Shown here in pieces: positions 1 to 6,857 of a stretch of 10,054 nucleotides of DNA (its first letter is position 1; each line of letters opens with the position of its first letter). Made by a program: the position numbers and the translations under genes. The notes under the pieces are model-generated. The model saw only the letters and a program-made list of their open reading frames with translations, was not told the origin of the DNA and did no database searches. Origin of the DNA: an uncultured Bacteroides sp. (GTDB lineage: Bacteria > Bacteroidota > Bacteroidia > Bacteroidales > Bacteroidaceae); contig CAUHML010000118.1 of assembly GCA_959606905.1 (NCBI GenBank), forward strand, positions 1 through 10,054, written 5' to 3'.

Positions 1-65
1 ACAACCCCGAACTGGCGGAAGAACTGGAAGGTCTGATTTTCGCAGCACTGAAAGAGCAAGAATAA
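1..65 (+). CDS. recA: C-terminal end of probable RecA recombinase (partial)
   Basis: Only the last 20 codons are in the window, in the frame that begins at base 3 and ends with TAA at 63-65. The visible residues read NPELAEELEGLIFAALKEQE. An acidic 'ENPEL-A-E-LE' helix close to the stop is typical of the RecA C-terminal domain in many bacteria, including Bacteroidetes, so RecA (ATP-dependent strand exchange and LexA co-protease in the cytoplasm) is the best guess. No catalytic motif is visible, so the call rests on the tail alone. The gene is followed by a strong hairpin at 136-175, so it appears to end its transcription unit here. It is probably an unrelated housekeeping neighbour of the PUL. 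Confidence 0.6.
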   Translation, partial: NPELAEELEGLIFAALKEQE

Positions 66-135
66 ACCGTTCTCACATATATGCAATATATTACATTCAT
101 GACCAGTATATACAAAAACAATACATGTTAATAAA

Positions 136-175
136 AAAACCGTTTTAACCATAATAATAAGGTTAAAACGGTTTT
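136..175. terminator. Bidirectional intrinsic terminator between recA-like gene and DUF4923 gene
   Basis: There is a perfect 15-bp inverted repeat: arms 136-150 and 161-175, core ACCGTTTTAACC / GGTTAAAACGGT, with a 10-base AT-only loop (ATAATAATAA). On the + strand the hairpin ends in TTTT. On the minus strand the stem runs into a longer T tract, because bases 133-139 are all A on the + strand. The structure lies between two convergent genes, 70 bases after the stop at 65 and 77 bases beyond the stop at 252. It most likely terminates both, with the better U-tract for the minus-strand gene. Confidence 0.85.
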
Positions 176-251
176 ATCCTTAAACATTATTTCCAATCAC
201 AATTTTTCAACTTTTATAAAAGACTTGTATCCCATATTTTACAAAAAGCAT

Positions 252-848
252 CTACTTTTTCAATTCAAATCCTAACATCAGCCCGTCATAAGCTTCAGCT
301 ACACTGTTAAGAGTGGCAGCTGTAGAATTTACTTTGGAAGCCGCTCCAGTAATCACCTTTAGAATAGACATCAACTTATCGGCATTAAACACAAGACTCA
401 TACTATTACCTGTCACTGTCACATAAGCTACCGTCTGTATGCCCAACTTACTTTTCATAATAATCGTCTTAGCTTCCTCATCAAAAACATAAGTGCCGCT
501 TACCGTACGTCTTTTCAATATATATGAATAAGTACCATCCTCCTTGAAAATATACTTAATACTAGTCAAACCAATCTTATCATATATAGTCTGTAATTTT
601 TCTTCCACTTCTTTGGCCGCTACCTCTCCACCAGCCTTTGCCAGTAACTGATCACTCTCGAACTGACATTCAGGAGCCTGATAAGACCAAGTCCCCACAA
701 TAGAATGAGCCGTAGTAGCCTTGTTACCAATTGCCGCCTTTGCCACTCCTGTCAATATAGATTTCAAATCCTGCGCCTCAGCATGAACAGAACACATACA
801 TAATAACAAAACAACTCCCCACCATTTAAAAACATTCTTTTTCTTCAT
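252..848 (-). CDS. Secreted DUF4923-family (lipocalin-like) protein
   Basis: This is a 198-residue protein with a clear Sec signal peptide: KKK at the N-terminus, a hydrophobic core at residues 11-20, and probable type I cleavage after AEA (residue 25). There is no convincing lipobox. The mature protein contains 'IVGTWSYQAPECQFES' (from residue 50), then 'LLAKAGGEVAAKEVEEKL' (68-85), then a beta-rich part (about 96-160) with 'F-EDGTYSY' and 'VSGTYVFDEEAKTI'. This pattern fits the DUF4923 family of Bacteroidetes, a lipocalin-like barrel whose function is unknown. It would lie in the periplasm or associate with a membrane. It has its own -7 element at 876-884 and is separated from susD by 244 bases and a hairpin, so it is probably not part of the PUL operon although it is on the same strand. 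The ATG at 846-848 is the natural start because the signal peptide follows at once. The family call is from memory of its signature and cannot be searched here. Confidence 0.85.
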   Translation of the reverse strand: MKKKNVFKWWGVVLLLCMCSVHAEAQDLKSILTGVAKAAIGNKATTAHSIVGTWSYQAPECQFESDQLLAKAGGEVAAKEVEEKLQTIYDKIGLTSIKYIFKEDGTYSYILKRRTVSGTYVFDEEAKTIIMKSKLGIQTVAYVTVTGNSMSLVFNADKLMSILKVITGAASKVNSTAATLNSVAEAYDGLMLGFELKK

Positions 849-875
849 ATACTTAATTACTTATAATATTCAACG

Positions 876-884
876 ACAAAGATA
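876..884 (-). promoter_or_regulatory. Bacteroides-type -7 element for the DUF4923 gene
   Basis: On the minus strand the bases read TATCTTTGT, a full match to the Bacteroides sigma-ABfr consensus TAnnTTTGY. It lies 27 bases upstream of the ATG at 848, which puts the start of transcription roughly 20 bases before the start codon. I see no good TTG-type -33 element at the expected 19-21 base spacing, so promoter strength is uncertain. Confidence 0.6.
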
Positions 885-977
885 AAACAAAGAGACGAAA
901 AGATAAATAACATCACATTGTAATTTAACAAAATATGCTACGTTATGAAATAGAACATATATAATAGGAAACAAACG

Positions 978-1022
978 ATAAAGGACAAGTTGCAGCCTTA
1001 TCACCACATACTTGTCCTTTAT
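978..1022 (-). terminator. Putative terminator of the GH16-susC-susD operon
   Basis: A perfect 13-bp inverted repeat (arms 978-990 and 1010-1022, core AAAGGACAAG / CTTGTCCTTT) encloses a 19-base loop. It begins 70 bases past the susD stop on the minus strand. In that direction the stem ends in CCTTTAT followed by CGTTTGTTTCC, which is T-rich but not a clean U run. It most likely ends the PUL transcript and insulates the DUF4923 gene. A protein-binding palindrome is less likely because of the long loop. Confidence 0.6.
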
Positions 1023-1092
1023 TTCAAGAAAATACCTTTTAACAATCTCTTACCTCATCACAGTTATATTACAATAGATAATTCAATCATTC

Positions 1093-2712
1093 TTATTTCC
1101 ATTCACTATGTTGCTCCAACATCGGATTCGTATCAATCTCACCTTGCGGAATAGGCCAAACCAAATCTTGCGCACCACGAAGATTACCCCGCGAAACTAC
1201 TCCAAAGCCATAGAATGACTGGTCTTTCTGCATACGCTTTTGAGCATTTTCAAATTCTCCCCAACGGTAAAGATCTGCAAAACGCAAATCTTCAAAAGCC
1301 AATTCCACACGGCGTTCGTGACGTACAATGGCGCGCAATTCTTCTTTATTCAAATTAGTTCCTTCCACTACTTCTACCGCTGGCATACCAACACGAGCAC
1401 GAACTTCATTAATATATCCTGTTATTTCGGCTTGTGGATAACCACCTTTCTCAATCATAGCTTCAGCAAGTGACAAAAGTACCTCTGCATAACGGATAAC
1501 ATAGAAGTCAAGACTACCGTCATATTCATTAACTGTATCTTCTGGAGTGTACCATTTACGAATACAACAGGTAGAACTTGCCGGCAAATTATTAGTAAAC
1601 AGTTTTCCGTTCCATTCCATACCAGGTAACATCAATGTACCTTTCATACGAGGATCACGATTCTCATAACGTCCCATATCCGGATTAGCCTTCGTATGGG
1701 CTCCTTGAACAAGACTTCCTTTAAATAAAGGTGACTTATCGATGGGCAACCCATCTATACAATAAAAATCATCACACAAGTTCATAGAACCTTCAATAGC
1801 ATTCATTGGAGCAGACCAACAAACCCCAAAGCAACTTCCTTCACCTAATCCCGGACCTTTAAAATGGACACTCAACAATACTTCTGCTGCCGTTTCATTT
1901 TGCTCTTTAAACAAATCAGCATAATTGGCAGCATAATCAGTTCCGTCACCCGACTTAAAAAGCTGCACTTTTCCTACTACATTTTTATAAGCCGTTATTG
2001 CCTCGTCCCAACGTTGATTAAAAAGAGCAATTCGTCCCATAATGGCATAACCTGCTTCTTGGGACATACGTCCTTTTTGCGCTTTCCCTATAACTGGTAT
2101 TTTAGGAATCCAAGTCTTCAAATCTTCCAGCAAGGACGAAATAATCTGGCTACGTTCCGCCTTGGGAGCCTGTGCTTCAGCCAAAGTTAAAGGTTTCGTC
2201 AGATAAGGGACATCACGGAATACGGAGGTCAGATTGCAATACATCAAAGCTCGTAATGCTATTGCTTCCGCCTTGTATGCATCTATCTTTTCAGCCTCCA
2301 TCGGAATACGTTCCACATTCTCTACCAACATATTACAACGCTTAATCACTTCATAATTAGCATTCCAGTACATAGAAAAGCATTCATCGGTAGTGGAAGA
2401 AGCACATTTCGAGATAGAACTTCCCAGCATCCAATCACCCCATGTGTGGTCTCCATTATCCGTACTGGTTTCACGTCCTAGAAATCCAAACTTCCAGCCA
2501 TCAATATTGTCATCATATAAATTCTGGCTCTGCATGGCATCATAGCAAGCTGTCAAAGCCATCAATGCATCCGATTCGGTCTGCCAATAAGTGGTTTGAG
2601 AAGGCTGATTCGGAGAATCCGTCTGCAAAAAACTATCTGAACATGCACTGGTAACCAATAACACTCCAGAAAAAAATAAAACTCTGCATATATTTTTTGT
2701 ACTTTTTACCAT
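1093..2712 (-). CDS. SusD/RagB-family surface glycan-binding lipoprotein
   Basis: This 539-residue protein has the usual length for SusD homologues. The N-terminus is a lipoprotein signal peptide with lipobox TSAC and Cys24 as the probable lipidated residue, followed by SDSFLQ. The N-terminal SusD-like region starts with 'SPNQPSQTTYWQTESDALMAL' split across residues 33-54 (Y-W then D-AL in helix 1). The C-terminal RagB/SusD domain carries the hallmark 'HERRVELAFED-RF-DLYRWG' (465-485), and the protein ends with 'WPIPQGEID-NPML-QH'. SusD proteins cap the extracellular side of SusC and bind glycan through an aromatic platform, so the ligand cannot be read from sequence. The gene is last in the operon, 21 bases after the susC stop. 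It is the only gene here with a strong Shine-Dalgarno sequence. The generic name susD-like is used because true SusD is the starch protein. Confidence 0.97.
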   Translation of the reverse strand: MVKSTKNICRVLFFSGVLLVTSACSDSFLQTDSPNQPSQTTYWQTESDALMALTACYDAMQSQNLYDDNIDGWKFGFLGRETSTDNGDHTWGDWMLGSSISKCASSTTDECFSMYWNANYEVIKRCNMLVENVERIPMEAEKIDAYKAEAIALRALMYCNLTSVFRDVPYLTKPLTLAEAQAPKAERSQIISSLLEDLKTWIPKIPVIGKAQKGRMSQEAGYAIMGRIALFNQRWDEAITAYKNVVGKVQLFKSGDGTDYAANYADLFKEQNETAAEVLLSVHFKGPGLGEGSCFGVCWSAPMNAIEGSMNLCDDFYCIDGLPIDKSPLFKGSLVQGAHTKANPDMGRYENRDPRMKGTLMLPGMEWNGKLFTNNLPASSTCCIRKWYTPEDTVNEYDGSLDFYVIRYAEVLLSLAEAMIEKGGYPQAEITGYINEVRARVGMPAVEVVEGTNLNKEELRAIVRHERRVELAFEDLRFADLYRWGEFENAQKRMQKDQSFYGFGVVSRGNLRGAQDLVWPIPQGEIDTNPMLEQHSEWK

Positions 2713-2720
2713 AATGTATA

Positions 2721-2728
2721 TCCTCCTT
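2721..2728 (-). promoter_or_regulatory. Strong Shine-Dalgarno sequence for the susD-like gene
   Basis: On the minus strand the susC-susD gap contains AAGGAGGA, with 8 bases between it and the ATG at 2712. It confirms the chosen start. It stands out because the other PUL genes (GH16, susC, regulator) start after plain AT-rich leaders without a GGAGG-like motif, which is the common situation in Bacteroides. Confidence 0.8.
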
Positions 2729-2733
2729 ATAAG

Positions 2734-5700
2734 TTAGAATTGAATATTTAGCCCAAATGAATAAGTGCGCATATTGGGATGTACGTCATTTCTAGCATCA
2801 CCCGATGTTTTTTCCGGATCCCAGTTTTTCAAAGACGTAAATGTCAAAAGGTTGCTTCCGGCAAAATAAACACGGACACTGGAAACACCCATCTTAGCAA
2901 GTCCAGGCTGACGGAATGTATAGCCGAATTCCAAGTTCTTCAAACGTAAGTAACTGGAATTTTCTAACCAGAATGAAGAATAAGAATCATTCATAGTATT
3001 ACCCAATGCTGGCATAGAAGCATTTACGTTGCCGGCAGAATAACGATCCAACCAACGTTCGGTTAAGTTACCGCGAATATCGGTAGAAGTTTCCCAACTG
3101 TAACGGTAAATACCTCCCACTCCTTGCCAAAAAGTAGACAAGTCAAAATTCTTCCAAGAAGCTCCTAAATTGAAGCTATAAGAATATTTAGGAAAAGGAT
3201 TGCCAATAATATCACGATCATCAGCAGTAATATTACCATCATCATTCAAATCAGCATACATAATATCGCCCAATTTAGGAGCCACACCATTTTGTTTAAT
3301 GATTTCCCCTTTTGAATTAGTACGCTGTAAATCAGCTTCTGTACGGTACATACCAATCGCTTTATATCCAAAATAAGCGCCAATAGGATTGCCAATACGA
3401 TTGATTGTTTGCCCACTTATTGTTTCTTCCAAACCGCCCATTTCCAGAATTTCGTTCTTCACGTGTGACAAGTTGAAACCTACATTCCAAACCCAATCGC
3501 CTTTACTATCCGAGTAATTCACATTCCATTCCCAACCACGATTGCGGACAGCACCCACATTCTGATAAGGAGCATTAAGAGAACCTAAGAATATGCCTGG
3601 CATAGCTAATTGCATCAAGATATCAGAAGTTTTCTTATCAAACCATTCAAAAGTAGTCTGTATCCTATTATTAAAGAATCCAAGATCAAGGGCCACATTG
3701 ATGGAGCGGGTCGTTTCCCATTTGATGTCTTCATTTGGAACAGAAGTCTGTACCATACCAGCCTGTTTGTCCCCACCTTGGTCAAAGAAATAATTTCCGC
3801 TTGCGCCCAAAGTAGCCGCATAAGCATAATTACCGATTTCCTGGTTACCCAACTTACCCCATGATAAACGCAACTTTCCAAGGGAGAAGTTTTTATAGTC
3901 TTTCATTAATTCTTCATTCGAAAACACCCATCCTCCTGATACGGAAGGAAATGTAGCGTAACGATTGGCTTTAGGCATACGTGATGAACCATCGTGGCGA
4001 ATATTGAACTCAAACAAATAACGGTCATCATAACCGTAATTCACACGACCAAAAAATGACTGGAGTTTATATTCTTCCGAATTGCCTTTTGCACCCGGAT
4101 TAATTGTTCCTCCATCAAGTTCATAAATATTTTCTGTAGGAAAGCCCTGTATGGAAGCAGTCGTTTTATAAAAGCGCGAGCCAATAACAGAGTGCCCTAA
4201 CAACACATTAACATTATGTTTATCAAATTGTTTGTTATAAGTCAACAGGTTCTCACTCGTCCATGTTGCATTGCGATACCAATAATCCTCCTCCTTATTC
4301 GTTTCCCCTGCCGCTTTTCTAATATTTCCTTCTGCATCATAACGGGCAGGAGATTTGGGAGAATAAGATTTCGTTGCATTTAAATCAAAAGCATAAGCAA
4401 AACTGGTCTGGAACTTCAATCCGTCCCATAAATCAATACCTGCAAAAACCTTACCGTTAAAACGCCAATACTCATTGCTGCGGTGCCCTAAAGACATTGA
4501 CTCTACAGGATTCTTCATCAGTTCGGCACTCAATGACGAACCATCTACATAGCCGTAGTGTCCGTTAGAATACATCACCGGCACAGTAGGACGAGTAAAC
4601 CAGGATACATAACGCATGATTCCACCTTCGCCGGAAGGTGCGACAGCAGGAGTAGTCACATTATTCTTATTACCGGATAAGTTCAATCCAAAAGTAAAAC
4701 GTTTGTAACGAGTATCAATATTCGAACGAAAAGAAAAGCGTTCTACTCCTGTCTTCATCATGATACCATCTTGATTGGAATAGGCCACCGAAGTCATAAA
4801 ACGGGTATTTTCATTACCTCCTGATACAGACAGATGATGCTGGTGCATACTAGCATTACGCAATACAGCATCCAGCCAATTGGTATTTGCATAATGATCC
4901 GGATCTGATCCGTCTTGCAACTTTTGCAAAGCTTCCGGTGAAAAAGTTCCAGTGCTCACTTCGTTTTTCATCAAAGCCCAATTATAACCATCCACATAAT
5001 CGGGAACAATACCTGGGGTCTGCAAAGTATAACTACCTGAATACGAAACCTTCACTTTGCTTGATGCCTGTCCCCGCTTAGTAGTGATCAAAATAACGCC
5101 ATTAGCAGCACGCACACCATAAATAGCTGCCGATGCCGCATCCTTCAATACAGAAATGCTCTCAATATCGGCAGAAGGGATTTCTGCAATTTGTGAAATA
5201 CTACCTTCCACCCCGTCAATCAACACCATCGGATTATTATTCCCAAAGGTACCAATACCACGAATCCTGATTTCTGGATTATCATTACCAGCTTGTGCAC
5301 CGTTCTGAGTTAGTACTAAACCTGGCAAACGTCCCTGTAGCAAAGTAGTTGTATTAGCCACCGGAATATCTTGAATATCTTTTGCTGATACGGAAGCAAC
5401 AGATCCTGTCAAATTCACTTTCTTCTGAGTAGCGTATCCTACTACCACCACTTCGTCCAGCTTTTTGGAGTCTTCTTCCAAAATAATTTTAAAATTATTT
5501 TTACTCCCTACCGGCAGGATCACATCCTGATATCCCAAAAAGCTAATCACTAAAGACTGGGAAGGTTGCACCTTCAACTGAAAAGCACCGTCTATATCAG
5601 TCACCACTCCCTGCATAGTACCCTGTACCATTACACTAGCTCCTATAATAGACTCACCGGATGAATCATACACCTTACCTGTCACTATACGTTCCTGTGC

Positions 5701-5775
5701 GTATACCATAAATGAAAATATCATCAGGACGCCTGCCAAAACCACGCGAAATAATTTTTGCCTTTGTCTTTTCAT
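2734..5775 (-). CDS. SusC/RagA-family TonB-dependent outer-membrane glycan transporter
   Basis: This 1013-residue protein is the normal size for SusC homologues. It has a Sec signal peptide (cleavage probably after VYA, residue 26), then a carboxypeptidase-D-regulatory-like domain (about 30-101, 'VTGKVYDSSGESIIGASV', 'GVVTDIDGAF'). A TonB-box-like DEVVVVGY follows at 107-114. The plug domain (about 115-235) has 'LQGRLPGL', 'IRIRGIGTFGNNNPMVLIDG' and 'VLKDAASAAIYGVRAANGV'. The remainder is the 22-strand barrel, with an acidic loop typical of SusC (DLNDDGNITADD, 842-853), ending in aromatic Phe as expected for BAM-dependent insertion. There is no N-terminal STN domain, which argues against control by an anti-sigma/ECF pair. 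It imports oligosaccharides across the outer membrane with TonB energy as a complex with the downstream SusD. It lies 65 bases after GH16. That gap has no full -7 element, so it is probably transcribed from the GH16 promoter. Confidence 0.98.
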   Translation of the reverse strand: MKRQRQKLFRVVLAGVLMIFSFMVYAQERIVTGKVYDSSGESIIGASVMVQGTMQGVVTDIDGAFQLKVQPSQSLVISFLGYQDVILPVGSKNNFKIILEEDSKKLDEVVVVGYATQKKVNLTGSVASVSAKDIQDIPVANTTTLLQGRLPGLVLTQNGAQAGNDNPEIRIRGIGTFGNNNPMVLIDGVEGSISQIAEIPSADIESISVLKDAASAAIYGVRAANGVILITTKRGQASSKVKVSYSGSYTLQTPGIVPDYVDGYNWALMKNEVSTGTFSPEALQKLQDGSDPDHYANTNWLDAVLRNASMHQHHLSVSGGNENTRFMTSVAYSNQDGIMMKTGVERFSFRSNIDTRYKRFTFGLNLSGNKNNVTTPAVAPSGEGGIMRYVSWFTRPTVPVMYSNGHYGYVDGSSLSAELMKNPVESMSLGHRSNEYWRFNGKVFAGIDLWDGLKFQTSFAYAFDLNATKSYSPKSPARYDAEGNIRKAAGETNKEEDYWYRNATWTSENLLTYNKQFDKHNVNVLLGHSVIGSRFYKTTASIQGFPTENIYELDGGTINPGAKGNSEEYKLQSFFGRVNYGYDDRYLFEFNIRHDGSSRMPKANRYATFPSVSGGWVFSNEELMKDYKNFSLGKLRLSWGKLGNQEIGNYAYAATLGASGNYFFDQGGDKQAGMVQTSVPNEDIKWETTRSINVALDLGFFNNRIQTTFEWFDKKTSDILMQLAMPGIFLGSLNAPYQNVGAVRNRGWEWNVNYSDSKGDWVWNVGFNLSHVKNEILEMGGLEETISGQTINRIGNPIGAYFGYKAIGMYRTEADLQRTNSKGEIIKQNGVAPKLGDIMYADLNDDGNITADDRDIIGNPFPKYSYSFNLGASWKNFDLSTFWQGVGGIYRYSWETSTDIRGNLTERWLDRYSAGNVNASMPALGNTMNDSYSSFWLENSSYLRLKNLEFGYTFRQPGLAKMGVSSVRVYFAGSNLLTFTSLKNWDPEKTSGDARNDVHPNMRTYSFGLNIQF

Positions 5776-5840
5776 AATTTCAATTTAATTAAGTTAATAG
5801 GTTACTTATAATTTGTATTACAACAAATATCAGAATAGCT

Positions 5841-6617
5841 TTATTTCCATTGATAATGACGTACCCAGTCCACTTCCATCTCCACTGGTAAATCCGTAGA
5901 GTCCACTGGTCCTACCCAAGTACCTCCTAATTGCATATCAATCAACAAATATTGGGGAATATCAAAAGGAAATTGACCTTCTTGTTCCGTTTCGATACGA
6001 GGATAAACAAAATGTCGTTTTCCATTCACATGAAACACCAAACTGTCCGGCCAAAAATCTACCCCATATACATTAAAGTCCTCAGGATTAATGGATGTAG
6101 TGCCTCCATGTTTCGGATTATTCTCTATCCCCAATGTATAAGTATAGTGCGAATGCACGGTTTGATAAACAATAGAATCATAATTCAAACGTTCCATAAT
6201 ATCTACCTCTCCTCCCATAGGCCAAACATATTTATCAATTTCATAAGGCAAAGTCCATATAGCCGGCCATGCTCCTCTCGCCCCATGCAATCTAGCTCTT
6301 ACTTCGATGCGTCCCCGATGAAAAGCATGCTTGTCTTTTGTCCACAATCCCCCAGTCAGATACTTCGCCGTATCTACATCCATATTATCATTCACAATTC
6401 CCTTTAATATTAAACAACCATCACGCATTTCATAACAACGATTATCAAATGACTGAGTATTTTGCCAATCAGGTCTTCCGCGAGGTATGCGGCTCCATAT
6501 TGTGGTATCAGGTTCCGCACCATCAAAATTATCTTCCCACACTAATTCCCATTTCGGTGTATGAGTACAAGCAAGCATACCACATACCGACAATAATAAA
6601 AGTATAACATTTTTCAT
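5841..6617 (-). CDS. Glycoside hydrolase family 16 lipoprotein (endo-beta-glycanase, probably GH16_3-like)
   Basis: The protein has 258 residues and is essentially one GH16 domain. The N-terminus is a lipoprotein signal (Cys17 after MLA), so the enzyme is probably anchored in the outer membrane, possibly at the surface. Key landmarks are 'WELVWEDNFDG' at 23-33, 'YLTGGLWTK' (86-94), 'GRIEVRARL' (102-110), 'GAWPAIWTLP' (115-124), and the catalytic GEVDIME (136-142). In the latter the nucleophile is Glu137, Asp139 is the assisting residue and Glu142 is the acid/base; all are intact. The extra residue in ExDxxE gives the beta-bulge form seen in laminarinases and related subfamilies. The C-terminal strand is 'MEVDWVRHYQW'. 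These enzymes retain configuration and cut beta-1,3/1,4 bonds inside a polymer. Candidates are laminarin, mixed-linkage glucan, or poly-LacNAc of mucin O-glycans; the sequence alone does not decide. It is the promoter-proximal gene of the operon, ahead of susC and susD. Confidence 0.95.
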   Translation of the reverse strand: MKNVILLLLSVCGMLACTHTPKWELVWEDNFDGAEPDTTIWSRIPRGRPDWQNTQSFDNRCYEMRDGCLILKGIVNDNMDVDTAKYLTGGLWTKDKHAFHRGRIEVRARLHGARGAWPAIWTLPYEIDKYVWPMGGEVDIMERLNYDSIVYQTVHSHYTYTLGIENNPKHGGTTSINPEDFNVYGVDFWPDSLVFHVNGKRHFVYPRIETEQEGQFPFDIPQYLLIDMQLGGTWVGPVDSTDLPVEMEVDWVRHYQWK

Positions 6618-6663
6618 ACTACATTAATTTTGGTTCACAAAACTTATTTTAAAAATTTAATTG

Positions 6664-6672
6664 GCAAACTTA
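6664..6672 (-). promoter_or_regulatory. -7 element of the PUL operon promoter (GH16-susC-susD)
   Basis: The minus strand reads TAAGTTTGC, a complete match to TAnnTTTGY, placed 46 bases before the GH16 ATG at 6617. Transcription would start about 40 bases ahead of the gene. At the position expected for the -33 element (about 6692-6696) there is no clean TTTG, only part of an inverted repeat. A weak -33 region covered by a repeat fits a promoter that depends on an activator, here presumably the divergent AraC-type regulator. That last step is inference. Confidence 0.6.
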
Positions 6673-6691
6673 GTCTATTTATCAACTAAAG

Positions 6692-6728
6692 AGATCAGAA
6701 ATTGTATAAATCAAGTCCATTTCTGTCT
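6692..6728. promoter_or_regulatory. Candidate operator: imperfect inverted repeat upstream of the PUL -7 element
   Basis: AGATCAGAAAT (6692-6702) is mirrored by ATTTCTGTCT (6719-6728). The inner seven bases of each arm (CAGAAAT/ATTTCTG) pair perfectly, and three more pair if one T (6695) is skipped; the spacer is 16 bases. The near arm sits about 20 bases upstream of the PUL -7 element, where an activator would contact RNA polymerase. The word ATTTCT recurs at 6740-6745 and 6754-6759, the first of these 21 bases (two helical turns) from the one at 6719. In such AT-rich DNA part of this could be chance. Confidence 0.35.
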
Positions 6729-6831
6729 AATAAGGGGATATTTCTCAATTTTTATTTCTAAAATATCTTAGTATTCTTATTACTTCATACTGAAAAATAG
6801 TCCTTAAATTCTTATCAAAAGAAAAAAAATG

Positions 6832-6840
6832 TATTTTTGC
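6832..6840 (+). promoter_or_regulatory. -7 element of the regulator gene promoter
   Basis: The + strand reads TATTTTTGC, a full match to TAnnTTTGY, and ends 17 bases before the ATG at 6858. The predicted transcript would start only about 10-13 bases ahead of the ATG, so the leader would be very short. No convincing -33 motif lies 19-21 bases upstream (the area is TTCTTATC and A-rich), which suggests low basal expression. The TTG that could extend the reading frame to 6837 is part of this element, which argues against its use as start. Confidence 0.5.
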
Positions 6841-6857
6841 AAAAAATAAAAAATACA

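Noticed and set aside
3593..3881. Several short frames within the susC-like gene on both strands
   Set aside because: They are shadows of the TonB-dependent receptor frame, which is continuous and carries all family motifs.
2734..5775. Control of the PUL by an ECF sigma/anti-sigma pair acting through SusC
   Set aside because: The SusC homologue lacks an N-terminal STN domain, and no sigma or anti-sigma gene is in the window; the divergent AraC-type regulator is a better candidate.
5751..5840. Possible DonS-like antisense small RNA starting on the + strand near the susC start
   Set aside because: The bases TAATTTTTG have one base too many between TA and TTTG for the -7 consensus. Downstream there is only a 6-bp hairpin (5811-5816/5823-5828) without a T tract, so neither promoter nor terminator is convincing.
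5776..5840. Separate promoter for susC in the GH16-susC gap
   Set aside because: The best minus-strand match, GATATTTG, lacks the first T of TAnnTTTG, and no -33 motif was seen, so read-through from GH16 is simpler.
1093..5851. Identical TTATTTCCATT strings at the ends of the susD-like and GH16 genes (1093-1103 and 5841-5851)
   Set aside because: Both simply encode a Trp-Lys-stop tail; the similarity does not extend and does not look like a recombination repeat.
5931..6407. 158-codon open frame on the + strand opposite the GH16 gene
   Set aside because: It is antisense to a gene with intact catalytic motifs, and its translation has a composition rich in Ile, His, Ser and Arg with no recognizable domain, promoter or ribosome-binding site.
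6837..6857. TTG-initiated N-terminal extension of the regulator (7 residues)
   Set aside because: The TTG is part of the probable -7 element, and the downstream ATG at 6858 gives a normal signal-anchor-like N-terminus, so the extension is unlikely.
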